Shown: positions 1-5,789 of the stretch, piece after piece
Position numbering within the stretch: the first letter of the stretch is position 1
Layout of the letters: each line of letters begins with the position of its first letter
NCBI GenBank assembly: GCA_024278715.1
Contig: JAJRSN010000007.1
Coordinates: 1 to 7,978 of the forward strand
DNA: 7,978 bases
From: Calditrichota bacterium
Lineage (GTDB): Bacteria; Calditrichota; Calditrichia; Calditrichales; Calditrichaceae
Direction of reading: 5' to 3'
Translations under genes and position numbers: made by a program
The notes under the pieces: model-generated
The model's input: the letters and a program-made list of their open reading frames with translations, nothing else
What the model was told of the DNA's origin: nothing
Databases searched by the model: none

Positions 1-3
1 AAG

Positions 4-247
4 GTCTCAATCCCCTCTGAGGGTCATTTTTTAGAACAGGAATATTAAACTATTCTTCCAATCTCAACCATTTTGTCTCAATCCCCTCTGAGGGTCATTT
101 TTTAGAACTTTAGCCCAATTATGGGACGCAATCACTGTAGAAGTCTCAATCCCCTCTGAGGGTCATTTTTTAGAACACAATGTAGTTTTTGCTTATGGGT
201 TGGCTGAAGCTGAGTCTCAATCCCCTCTGAGGGTCATTTTTTAGAAC
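4..247 (-). CRISPR. CRISPR array, type III-B, partial (4 repeats, 3 spacers)
   Basis: Four identical 34-bp repeats lie at 4-37, 75-108, 143-176 and 214-247. On the plus strand each starts GTCTCAATCCCC and ends TTTTTTAGAAC. The unrelated spacers are at 38-74 (37 bp), 109-142 (34 bp) and 177-213 (37 bp). Read on the minus strand, the repeat holds the inverted repeat CCCTC-A-GAGGG (realistically a 4-bp stem with a CAG loop), one base (G), then the last 8 bases ATTGAGAC. That end resembles the standard type III crRNA 5' handle ATTGAAAC, so I infer minus-strand transcription, with Cas6 cutting just after GGGG. The leader-proximal, newest spacer would then be 177-213. The array continues past the left edge, so total spacer number is unknown. 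The lack of any repeat variation at this end fits a leader-proximal, non-degenerate position. Confidence 0.98.
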
Positions 248-346
248 CGCATCCCCGCAATCGCATGCCAGGCAAGGGCTAAATAAACGTTTGCGCCAAC
301 CTGCGCTATTTTTTGCGCTCTGCTGCGTTTTATGTCTTTTTTCATA

Positions 347-387
347 TTTTTTTGTACTTACACCCCCCTGTTTTTTTTGTAATTACA
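347..387 (-). repeat. Direct repeat pair TGTAAnTACAAAAAAA in the leader
   Basis: Read on the minus strand, TGTAATTACAAAAAAA (387-372) and TGTAAGTACAAAAAAA (362-347) match at 15 of 16 positions, with a 25-bp offset, roughly two and a half helical turns. Each unit is a TGTAA-n-TACA dyad followed by an A-tract. Part of the match is the A-run, which is cheap in AT-rich DNA, but the shared 9-bp dyad next to it is not. The pair may be a binding site for a host factor or the adaptation complex. Confidence 0.6.
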
Positions 388-389
388 AA
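376..389. repeat. 14-bp perfect palindrome in the leader
   Basis: TTTGTAATTACAAA equals its own reverse complement over 14 bases with no central spacer. A perfect dyad without a loop fits a dimeric DNA-binding protein better than an RNA hairpin. It overlaps the upstream copy of the TGTAAnTACAAAAAAA repeat. The second copy (347-362) has lost perfect symmetry at its core. Confidence 0.6.
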
Positions 390-433
390 TTTGCGCGAAC
401 CTCTTTTGAATTTAACTACATGATATTCTTATA

Positions 434-462
434 ATTATACGCATCTTTACCCTTAATTTCCG
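434..462 (-). promoter_or_regulatory. Candidate promoter for the array transcript
   Basis: On the minus strand a perfect TATAAT lies at 439-434. At 17-bp spacing the -35 position (462-457) reads CGGAAA, a poor match to TTGACA, so support rests on the -10 alone. It lies between the candidate terminator after cas2 and the array, as expected for an independent pre-crRNA promoter, with about 180 bp of leader RNA before the first repeat. AT-rich DNA produces such hexamers by chance. Confidence 0.35.
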
Positions 463-468
463 CCCGCT

Positions 469-516
469 AAAAAAGATCCGCGCATTTAACCAACCCAAAA
501 GCCCGCCGGAGGATCT
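469..516 (-). terminator. Weak candidate terminator after cas2
   Basis: On the minus strand AGATCC (516-511) can pair with GGATCT (479-474), and the 3' arm runs into six Ts (474-469). The stem is only 6 bp with a loop of about 31 nt, and the 5' arm lies inside the cas2 coding end. It is far from an ideal intrinsic terminator, and the cas transcript may well read through into the leader and array. Confidence 0.25.
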
Positions 517-758
517 ACAATAAGAACGTCGCCCAAACCTTTAGCCTGCCTGCGGCAGACCGCGCAAATTTGATATATGCGTATATTACCGTTTTTTAAA
601 CGTTTTTGCAAGCGTTTTATCAGTTCGTCGTATAATTTTTTGTCAAGTTCACATTCAAAAACCGATTTTTGCACTCTTTGACCATAACCGGACAAAATGG
701 AAGCTATATGGCTGCGCGATCTATCGTCTTCTATATCGTAACTAATTACAAAAAGCAT
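486..758 (-). CDS. cas2: CRISPR-associated protein Cas2
   Basis: Cas2 is the small ferredoxin-fold protein that bridges two Cas1 dimers in the spacer-integration complex. The protein is 90 residues, normal for the family. It opens with the beta-1 strand LFVISYDI, whose conserved Asp is D8, followed by the usual EDDRSR turn (10-15). It ends in the beta strand DVLIVDPP near residues 77-84. The ATG at 758-756 is preceded by AGGTGA at 768-763, 4 bp upstream, and this Shine-Dalgarno lies on the last codon and stop (AGG TGA) of the upstream fusion gene. Only 4 bp separate the two genes, so translation is probably coupled. Its partner is the Cas1 domain encoded immediately upstream. The TAA stop is at 488-486 and nothing looks truncated. 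Confidence 0.97.
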   Translation of the reverse strand: MLFVISYDIEDDRSRSHIASILSGYGQRVQKSVFECELDKKLYDELIKRLQKRLKNGNIRIYQICAVCRRQAKGLGDVLIVDPPAGFWVG

Positions 759-762
759 AAAT

Positions 763-768
763 TCACCT
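763..768 (-). promoter_or_regulatory. Shine-Dalgarno of cas2 overlapping the upstream stop
   Basis: AGGTGA on the minus strand contains the final Arg codon and TGA stop of the Cas6-RT-Cas1 gene and serves as the ribosome binding site for cas2. This arrangement favours re-initiation by ribosomes that have just finished the fusion protein, linking Cas1 and Cas2 output. Confidence 0.7.
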
Positions 769-3579
769 GATTGTTAACGGCTCGTAGTCTGCCGTATTTC
801 CTTTGATATATTGTTTTAATTTTTCAGCCTGTTTTTCAAAAAAACCGTGGTAACTGTATTTTTGACCGTCGCCATAATAAGTAAATTCAGATGATATTTT
901 CTTCTCAAAAAAGACAATATAGCGTTTTCTGAAATCGTCTTTAAACAATACACGCCTGCCGCTTAAAAAATCTTCCTCTTTTACCATTTTTTCGTTAAGC
1001 ATTGTTAAAACAAGAGTATCTACAATAAAACGAAACTCTTCCTGTAAATCTGCTGCAAGTGCAAAATATCGCTCGGATGTTTTGTGATAAATACCTATAA
1101 CAGGATTCAATCCTACGGTATATAAAACAGTTGTGATATGATGGTACAAAAGAGTGTAACCGAAAGACAACAAAGCGTTAACCGCGTCCGGCGCCGGGTG
1201 TTTTTGCCGGCGTTTAAATTCCCATTGTTCATCCACCAATGAGGCGAACATTTTAAAATAATCTGCGGCAGCTTTACCTTCAATACCTCGCAAGCTGTCA
1301 ACGGATGTCTTATTTTCGCAGGAATCCATGTATGTTTTTAAACGCAAAAATTCTTCGCCGCTCTGGTCGGATAGCCGCCGTCTTAATACGCTGCGGCAAT
1401 TTTGTATTTTAGCTCGAACAATTCTTTTGGAAAAATTCAGAACAAAATCTTCTTGTTCGTTTCGGTTCATTTGTAGCAGACCGTTGCGCCACAATTCTCC
1501 GTCAGCCAAGGGCAAAGATGCTGTAATAAGTTCGCCGTTTCTGCGGCAAAAATACACCGGAATATCATTTTGAGCGCAGGACAGCAAAGCGGGAACGCTA
1601 AAACGGCTGCGTCCGATTATAACAAGACTTTTAATTTGCTTAAGGGGAAAAACTTTCACTTTTATAAATGCATTTTCATCCTCACGCCATTCGGAAATAA
1701 TAAGCTGCATTTTTTTTACGCTTACCTTTTGTTTTGGCTGGGTGATATAGACTATGCGCTTAATTTCCGCTTCAATATTGTTTACATGTAATTCGGCAAG
1801 CCGGTAGCTGCGTTTTTCGGGATGAATTATTGTTTTTAACGTCTTTTCTCGCAAAGCAGCCAACCAGCTATAGGGGGCTATGTTTTTTCCCCAATCCGTC
1901 GAAACATCTTCGTTAATTTGACGCTTTTTATCTTTAGGAACTTCCAGCGAAACCGAACGGCAAAACAAGAATCCCAGATAGCGAAAACCGCGGTCAAAGT
2001 GAGTAATATTTGTTTTTTCCTTATTTAAACTTAAAGCCAACTCGCCCAATTTTTTCTTTACCAGACAAAGGGCTTGTTCGGCTTTTTGTCTGGTTTTGCA
2101 GACCACGACAAAATCATCGGCGTAACGAATTAAGCGGAATCCTTCTTTTCGGATAGCTTCGTCAAATTCATCCAGATATAAATTAGCCAGCAACGGCGAA
2201 ATAACCGCTCCCTGCGGCAGCCCCTGACTTCGATTGATTTTATATGTTTCAAAAAGCACGCTTTGCCTTACCCAGTCTTTTATCCAGTCCACAAATTTTT
2301 CATGGGGGAAAAGCGCTTCTAACTTAGAAAACAGAATATTCCAGTCCACGGTATCAAAAAAATCGTCAATATCCGCTTCCAGCACATAACGATAACCTTC
2401 TTTATATGCTATTTCCAAAGCGCGCCTCGCCTGATAGCGCGAAAATCCTTTGCGATAGGCATAGGAACAGTCTTCCAGAATTTGTTCAACCGAGTCGTAA
2501 ATTTTATTTACGGTCGCTCTTTGCGCAATGCGGTCTTTTACCGTAGGAATAGCCAGGGCTCGCGGATTTTCTTCTTTATTGACAATGATTCCTAAAAGCG
2601 GCTCCGAACGATAAGAATTATTTTTCATTGTCCGAATAAGAGATGCAAGATTTTCATAGAGATTGACGGAAAAATCATCAATGGATTGGTCGTCCGTTCC
2701 GGGCATTCCGTTGTTTTCTTTTACATTTTGAAAGGCGCTCAAAAAATTCTGTTGATCGTAAATATAATCTGATAGAGTAAAAGAGGGAGTGAACGACAGA
2801 TTACGCCGGTCTTTGCTTTGAACGATCAGATAGCGCCCCAAGCCGAAGGAAGTGTTTTTGCCGCAATGCAGATATTGCCCCAGGATCAGAGGAATGATCC
2901 AATCTCCGAAATCTCCTTTAATATCAATCTTGCCCAGCGCGCCGCCTAAAGCCGGTTTTCCGGGTATATCGAGCCAAACCAGACGATTGCTAATTAATTT
3001 AACCGCCGGCAGCGGTGGAAAAGTAATTCCGTTTTCTTTTTTCTCATTCACAAAACAAAATTCCGTCAATCCGGACAAATGTTTGTACAAACGTATTAAG
3101 AATGTTTCCGGATTAAAATAACCCGCATCGAAATAGCCTTTTTTGGTTTCGCGCCGAATACGCAACGGGGTTACAAACTGAAGAGTTAAATCATGTATTC
3201 CTTTTAATTGTTCGGCTTCCTGAATCCAATCCGGAAAATCGAGCTGTTTAATATTTTCGAGAATAATTCTGTTTCGGAATGAACTTAGTGGTTTTGCCCA
3301 ATTTTCAAAATCCGTAAGCCCGGCGACAATTCTGCACAATTCGGCGTCTCTGTTACCCACGGTAGTCAGATAGAAACGATAAGGCTGATTTTCTTTATAA
3401 AAAATTTTACCGCTTTCTACCGGGTAAGGGATCAAACCGTAAACAAGCGGATGCACCCGCAAAGCGTTGCATAAAAGTTGATAAACACTGCGGGCATGGC
3501 TAAAACAGAACTTAGCCGGTGCCGTAAAACACAAGTCAAATTGGTAGATGTTAAAATGAATATTTTTTAGTTTTTCCAT
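763..3579 (-). CDS. cas6-RT-cas1: Cas6-reverse transcriptase-Cas1 fusion protein
   Basis: The 938-residue protein joins three enzymes. Residues 1 to about 255 are Cas6-like, a RAMP-fold crRNA-processing endonuclease, ending in the glycine-rich loop HCGKNTSFGLGRY (238-250). H28 and H43 are possible catalytic histidines, but I cannot assign one. Residues about 325-545 are a group II intron-like reverse transcriptase: RALAIPTVKDR (340-350), SYAYRKGFS (372-380), motif A ADIDDFFD with D403, motif B GLPQGAVISP (453-462), motif C YADD (486-489), and RYLGFLF (533-539). Residues about 645-938 are Cas1, with E767 in RGIEGKAAADYF, H832 in GLNPVIGIYH and D844 in AADLQEEFR, the metal-binding set. Known relatives acquire spacers from RNA as well as DNA. 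The ATG start is the first after an in-frame TAA at 3597. It lacks a well-spaced Shine-Dalgarno, unlike the cmr genes. All catalytic motifs look intact, so activity is likely. Confidence 0.97.
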   Translation of the reverse strand: MEKLKNIHFNIYQFDLCFTAPAKFCFSHARSVYQLLCNALRVHPLVYGLIPYPVESGKIFYKENQPYRFYLTTVGNRDAELCRIVAGLTDFENWAKPLSSFRNRIILENIKQLDFPDWIQEAEQLKGIHDLTLQFVTPLRIRRETKKGYFDAGYFNPETFLIRLYKHLSGLTEFCFVNEKKENGITFPPLPAVKLISNRLVWLDIPGKPALGGALGKIDIKGDFGDWIIPLILGQYLHCGKNTSFGLGRYLIVQSKDRRNLSFTPSFTLSDYIYDQQNFLSAFQNVKENNGMPGTDDQSIDDFSVNLYENLASLIRTMKNNSYRSEPLLGIIVNKEENPRALAIPTVKDRIAQRATVNKIYDSVEQILEDCSYAYRKGFSRYQARRALEIAYKEGYRYVLEADIDDFFDTVDWNILFSKLEALFPHEKFVDWIKDWVRQSVLFETYKINRSQGLPQGAVISPLLANLYLDEFDEAIRKEGFRLIRYADDFVVVCKTRQKAEQALCLVKKKLGELALSLNKEKTNITHFDRGFRYLGFLFCRSVSLEVPKDKKRQINEDVSTDWGKNIAPYSWLAALREKTLKTIIHPEKRSYRLAELHVNNIEAEIKRIVYITQPKQKVSVKKMQLIISEWREDENAFIKVKVFPLKQIKSLVIIGRSRFSVPALLSCAQNDIPVYFCRRNGELITASLPLADGELWRNGLLQMNRNEQEDFVLNFSKRIVRAKIQNCRSVLRRRLSDQSGEEFLRLKTYMDSCENKTSVDSLRGIEGKAAADYFKMFASLVDEQWEFKRRQKHPAPDAVNALLSFGYTLLYHHITTVLYTVGLNPVIGIYHKTSERYFALAADLQEEFRFIVDTLVLTMLNEKMVKEEDFLSGRRVLFKDDFRKRYIVFFEKKISSEFTYYGDGQKYSYHGFFEKQAEKLKQYIKGNTADYEPLTIR

Positions 3580-3611
3580 ATTAAGATTTTTTATTTAACA
3601 CCCTCAACAAC

Positions 3612-3640
3612 ATTACAATTATTTTTCTTTAAAATTACAA
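3612..3640 (-). promoter_or_regulatory. Candidate promoter of the adaptation genes
   Basis: On the minus strand TTGTAA (3640-3635) and TGTAAT (3617-3612) are separated by exactly 17 bp, matching the -35 and -10 consensus at 4 of 6 and 5 of 6 positions. The predicted start near 3605 gives a leader of about 25 nt before the ATG at 3579. It sits in the only sizeable gap of the operon (3580-3713), between the interference and adaptation genes. The same gap holds a third TTGTAA at 3670-3665. AT-rich sequence makes chance matches common. Confidence 0.45.
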
Positions 3641-3713
3641 GTATTCAATTCAAAACAGTTTTATTTACAAGAACCTGTTTAGTGTGAAAATATTTTATGA
3701 ATCTAACCTAAGA

Positions 3714-4556
3714 TCAATCGGATTTAACTTTTCTAAAGTATCCGTACCCGCCGGAAGTTTTAGCGCCAAAACCGTAATTATTCCCCGCTTCTTCAATTAA
3801 ACGCAACAGTTTTTCTTTTAATTTATGGTCTTCCTTTCCGCCGCGGAATCGAAACATAAATTTGAATTGCGATCCGGGTTTAATGGTTAGGAAATAAGTA
3901 GGTTTGGGCAGGTAAATATCCGCCGGTGGATTTTCTTTAGGATTAGCATAATATTTTCCGAAATGAGGCGTAATAACATTCAGATTAAAGCCTTTAAATT
4001 GTGTGGGATAAACGTCAAAAAAAATTATTCTTCCCGTACTTTTTACATCGCTCTCATAAATATTTTTGCCGTTTATATTTTCGGACGATTCCTGATACCC
4101 GAAAACTCCCAAAATTTCTTCTTTTGTCCATTCATCCTGTGAATCGGGCAGCTTAACGGAATCGCCGCCTCGCCAGCATTCCACGGGTTTCTGGTTTTCT
4201 TGGCAGAACTCAAGATAAGAGAGGAGCACACCTTTAAATGAGCTTCCCGGTAAATACGGCACTCCGCTGGTGTGATCAAAACTTAATCCCCATTCTGTGG
4301 TATTTGTGTAACCGCTGCCGCATAAAAAGGGGGATTCGTTTTCCATGGTAATGCTTGCATGAGCAAATTCTTTAAGCGTATATATTCTTTTTTGCAGACT
4401 TTCTAAATTCACGGGAATTTTGCTAAATTCTTGAAGGAATTTCTTTTTTGACTCTTTGTCGTCGGATTTGAACGGCGGAGTAAATTTATGATAAAATAAC
4501 CCCAAATTGGGGTATTTATTTTTAAATTTTAAATGTAAATTTTTTGTGTGATGCAT
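3714..4556 (-). CDS. cmr6: Type III-B RAMP protein Cmr6
   Basis: Cmr6 is a Cas7-like subunit near the head end of the Cmr filament, contacting the 3' part of the crRNA. The family signatures are present: GVPYLPGSSFKG (98-109), FFDVYP (179-184), NVITPHFGKYY (193-203), PADIYLPKP (211-219) and the C-terminal glycine-rich loop YGFGAKTSGGYGYF (261-274). I place the start at the ATG 4556-4554, giving 280 residues, because GGAG at 4566-4563 lies 6 nt upstream. A longer frame to a TTG at 4628 would overlap cmr5 by 52 bp and add 24 residues without family character. The cmr5 stop is 20 bp upstream. It is the last gene of the interference cluster, and 134 bp separate it from the adaptation fusion. Confidence 0.95.
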   Translation of the reverse strand: MHHTKNLHLKFKNKYPNLGLFYHKFTPPFKSDDKESKKKFLQEFSKIPVNLESLQKRIYTLKEFAHASITMENESPFLCGSGYTNTTEWGLSFDHTSGVPYLPGSSFKGVLLSYLEFCQENQKPVECWRGGDSVKLPDSQDEWTKEEILGVFGYQESSENINGKNIYESDVKSTGRIIFFDVYPTQFKGFNLNVITPHFGKYYANPKENPPADIYLPKPTYFLTIKPGSQFKFMFRFRGGKEDHKLKEKLLRLIEEAGNNYGFGAKTSGGYGYFRKVKSD

Positions 4557-4562
4557 TTTGAT

Positions 4563-4566
4563 CTCC
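4563..4566 (-). promoter_or_regulatory. Shine-Dalgarno deciding the cmr6 start
   Basis: GGAG on the minus strand, 6 nt before the ATG at 4556-4554. It lies in the 20-bp space between the cmr5 stop and cmr6. It supports this ATG over the upstream in-frame TTG at 4628. Confidence 0.75.
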
Positions 4567-4576
4567 GCATTAAAAA

Positions 4577-4951
4577 TTATTGTGAAGCAGGATTTTTGTA
4601 CAAAGCATTGGCTATTTGCTTTAACCAAACGGAAAATTCGACAGCTCTGGTTTGCAGAATTACGTACTCTTTTAAATTGTTCAAATCGATAATAGTATCA
4701 ACCAGATTTTTAATATTTAAATGATTCTCAAAAGAGTAAAGCAATTTCTTTTTCTTATCCGAAATAAAAGACATAGCCTGCAACAAACCGTTTTGTGAGA
4801 TAAAAACCGGTAATCCGTTTAAGAAATGGATGAAATCTTCTTTTAAATATTGTTGGTTTTTTTCATCCCTATAATCCTTATCTTCCAATAGTTTTTTTAA
4901 TTCTTCACGGGCTTGTTTTGCCACAATGATATCTCGTTTTTGTACGCTCAC
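4577..4951 (-). CDS. cmr5: Type III-B small subunit Cmr5
   Basis: Cmr5 is the all-helical small subunit (Cas11-like) that forms the inner filament of the Cmr complex and helps hold target RNA against the Cmr4 backbone. The protein has 124 residues, the usual size. It is predicted helical and rich in Lys and Glu. The family motif QNGLLQAMSFISDKK (53-67) is clear, as is the C-terminal helix ending VEFSVWLKQIANALY (104-118). The start is GTG at 4951-4949, backed by GGAGGA at 4963-4958, 6 nt upstream. The start overlaps the cmr4 stop in a GTGA junction, so translation is very likely coupled to cmr4. No oddities seen. Confidence 0.93.
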   Translation of the reverse strand: MSVQKRDIIVAKQAREELKKLLEDKDYRDEKNQQYLKEDFIHFLNGLPVFISQNGLLQAMSFISDKKKKLLYSFENHLNIKNLVDTIIDLNNLKEYVILQTRAVEFSVWLKQIANALYKNPASQ

Positions 4952-5778
4952 AATGTTTCCTCCTTTTTTTTGTCTAAAAACAGGAGTTTAACTATCCCGT
5001 ATCCCACCGTTTCTCCGCCTCCGACCTGAATGATTTGATTATTAAGGTTTGTGAGAAAATGTCCAAGCCGATCTTCTTCTCCGGCAATAGAAGGTTTTAC
5101 AAAAGAATAAAGCAAAGTATCGGAGGGCAGGGCTTCTTCGTACCATAAATTATCGCTGATTTTATTTTTTTTCAGCTTATTCCGCGCAATAATTTGAGTA
5201 GCGTGCGAAACAAAGTAATCGAATAAATCATTATCAATTAAAAATACATTTTTTTGCGGAATTTCGCTTATTAGAAAATTACCGCTTTCATTTTGACGAG
5301 TATCCGAAATTTCCTTTTCAAAAATAAAATCTTCCAATAACAGGCAATTTTCTATATCACTCGGTACGGTTTCCAATGCCTTTAATTTTTGAAGTACAGG
5401 AAGAGTATAAGTATCATTAGTGGCAATTTTATAATCCTGTACAAAACGATCAAGGATACGTTGACAGGTAACCCATTTAAAAGTTCCTTCGCTGGCTCGA
5501 ACAGGAAAAAGTAAGATTTTTAGATCCGTGAAAATTAAACCTCCTGCTCCGGAGGAGGCGTCTTCTTTGCCGAATATTTTTTCTAAGTTCTCATTGTCAT
5601 TATTATATTTTTGCTTCCAGAAAGACCTCAGGCTTCCTTTTAGTCCCGTCGCATACACGCAGGGATAACCGGTATGTTTTTCCCGTTCTATGGGTAAATC
5701 AACCAAGCCGGTTGTTTGTCCGATTCCCGCATGCAGCGGACTGTAGGTGTATGCCATAAAAACCTTGCCTTTAATCAT
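4948..5778 (-). CDS. cmr4: Type III-B backbone RAMP and target-RNA nuclease Cmr4
   Basis: Cmr4 is the Cas7-type subunit repeated along the crRNA. Each copy cuts bound target RNA at 6-nt intervals. The 276-residue protein shows TYSPLHAGIGQ (11-21), VDLPIEREKHTG (26-37), GLKGSLR (45-51), GAGGLIFTDLKILLFPVRA (77-95), WYEEALPSDTLLY (212-224) and the C-terminal glycine loop VGGGETVGYG (252-261). D27 in VDLPI aligns with the Asp known to cut target RNA in characterised Cmr4 proteins, so RNA cleavage is probably retained. ATG at 5778-5776 follows GGAGGGG (5787-5781) very closely. The cmr3 stop is 11 bp upstream, and the gene's own TGA overlaps the GTG of cmr5. Confidence 0.97.
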   Translation of the reverse strand: MIKGKVFMAYTYSPLHAGIGQTTGLVDLPIEREKHTGYPCVYATGLKGSLRSFWKQKYNNDNENLEKIFGKEDASSGAGGLIFTDLKILLFPVRASEGTFKWVTCQRILDRFVQDYKIATNDTYTLPVLQKLKALETVPSDIENCLLLEDFIFEKEISDTRQNESGNFLISEIPQKNVFLIDNDLFDYFVSHATQIIARNKLKKNKISDNLWYEEALPSDTLLYSFVKPSIAGEEDRLGHFLTNLNNQIIQVGGGETVGYGIVKLLFLDKKKEETL

Positions 5779-5789
5779 AACCCCTCCAT

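Larger units (their letters stand above)
290..402 (-). repeat. Direct repeat pair AGGTT(G/C)GCGCAAA in the leader
   Basis: On the minus strand, AGGTTCGCGCAAA (402-390) and AGGTTGGCGCAAA (302-290) match at 12 of 13 positions and are offset by exactly 100 bp. The core GCGCA occurs twice more between them, at 314-318 and 302-306. The words stand out in otherwise AT-rich DNA. A role as protein or integrase recognition motifs in spacer acquisition is only an inference from their place in the leader. Confidence 0.5.
248..485 (-). other. CRISPR leader and cas2-array intergenic region
   Basis: This non-coding stretch separates the cas2 stop from the first repeat. On the minus strand it is rich in A-tracts, broken by GC-rich words. 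It is the leader by inference: it sits upstream of the array in the direction set by the ATTGAGAC handle and next to the adaptation genes. It contains a 14-bp palindrome at 376-389. It has two near-identical 16-bp words, TGTAAnTACAAAAAAA on the minus strand, at 372-387 and 347-362. It also has two copies of AGGTT(G/C)GCGCAAA at 402-390 and 302-290, exactly 100 bp apart, and four GCGCA words (392-396, 314-318, 302-306, 292-296, minus strand). A candidate -10 is at 434-439. No open reading frame with credible features lies here. Confidence 0.8.

Noticed and set aside
38..74. ATCTCAACC in spacer 1 as a degenerate repeat
   Set aside because: It shares only a few bases with the repeat start and is inside a spacer of normal length; chance is enough.
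1113..1301. Minus-strand frame inside the Cas1 domain
   Set aside because: It is an alternative frame over catalytic Cas1 sequence (E767 and H832 region), so it is not a gene.
1328..1791. Two plus-strand open frames inside the fusion gene
   Set aside because: They lie antisense to the conserved Cas1 domain, have no recognisable domain and no ribosome site that stands out; they are shadows.
2852..3121. Plus-strand open frame antisense to the Cas6 domain
   Set aside because: Composition is unlike a protein-coding gene and it is fully covered by a well-supported gene.
763..3579. Group II intron, retron or diversity-generating retroelement
   Set aside because: The RT is fused in frame to Cas6 and Cas1. 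I see no intron RNA ends, endonuclease domain, msr/msd RNA or template-variable repeat pair.
3653..3680. Hairpin AAACAG/CTGTTT after cmr6 as a terminator
   Set aside because: The 6-bp AT-rich stem with a 16-nt loop and short T-run is too weak to call in AT-rich DNA.
4073..4279. Minus-strand frame inside cmr6
   Set aside because: It is an out-of-frame shadow of cmr6, whose motifs run straight through this segment.
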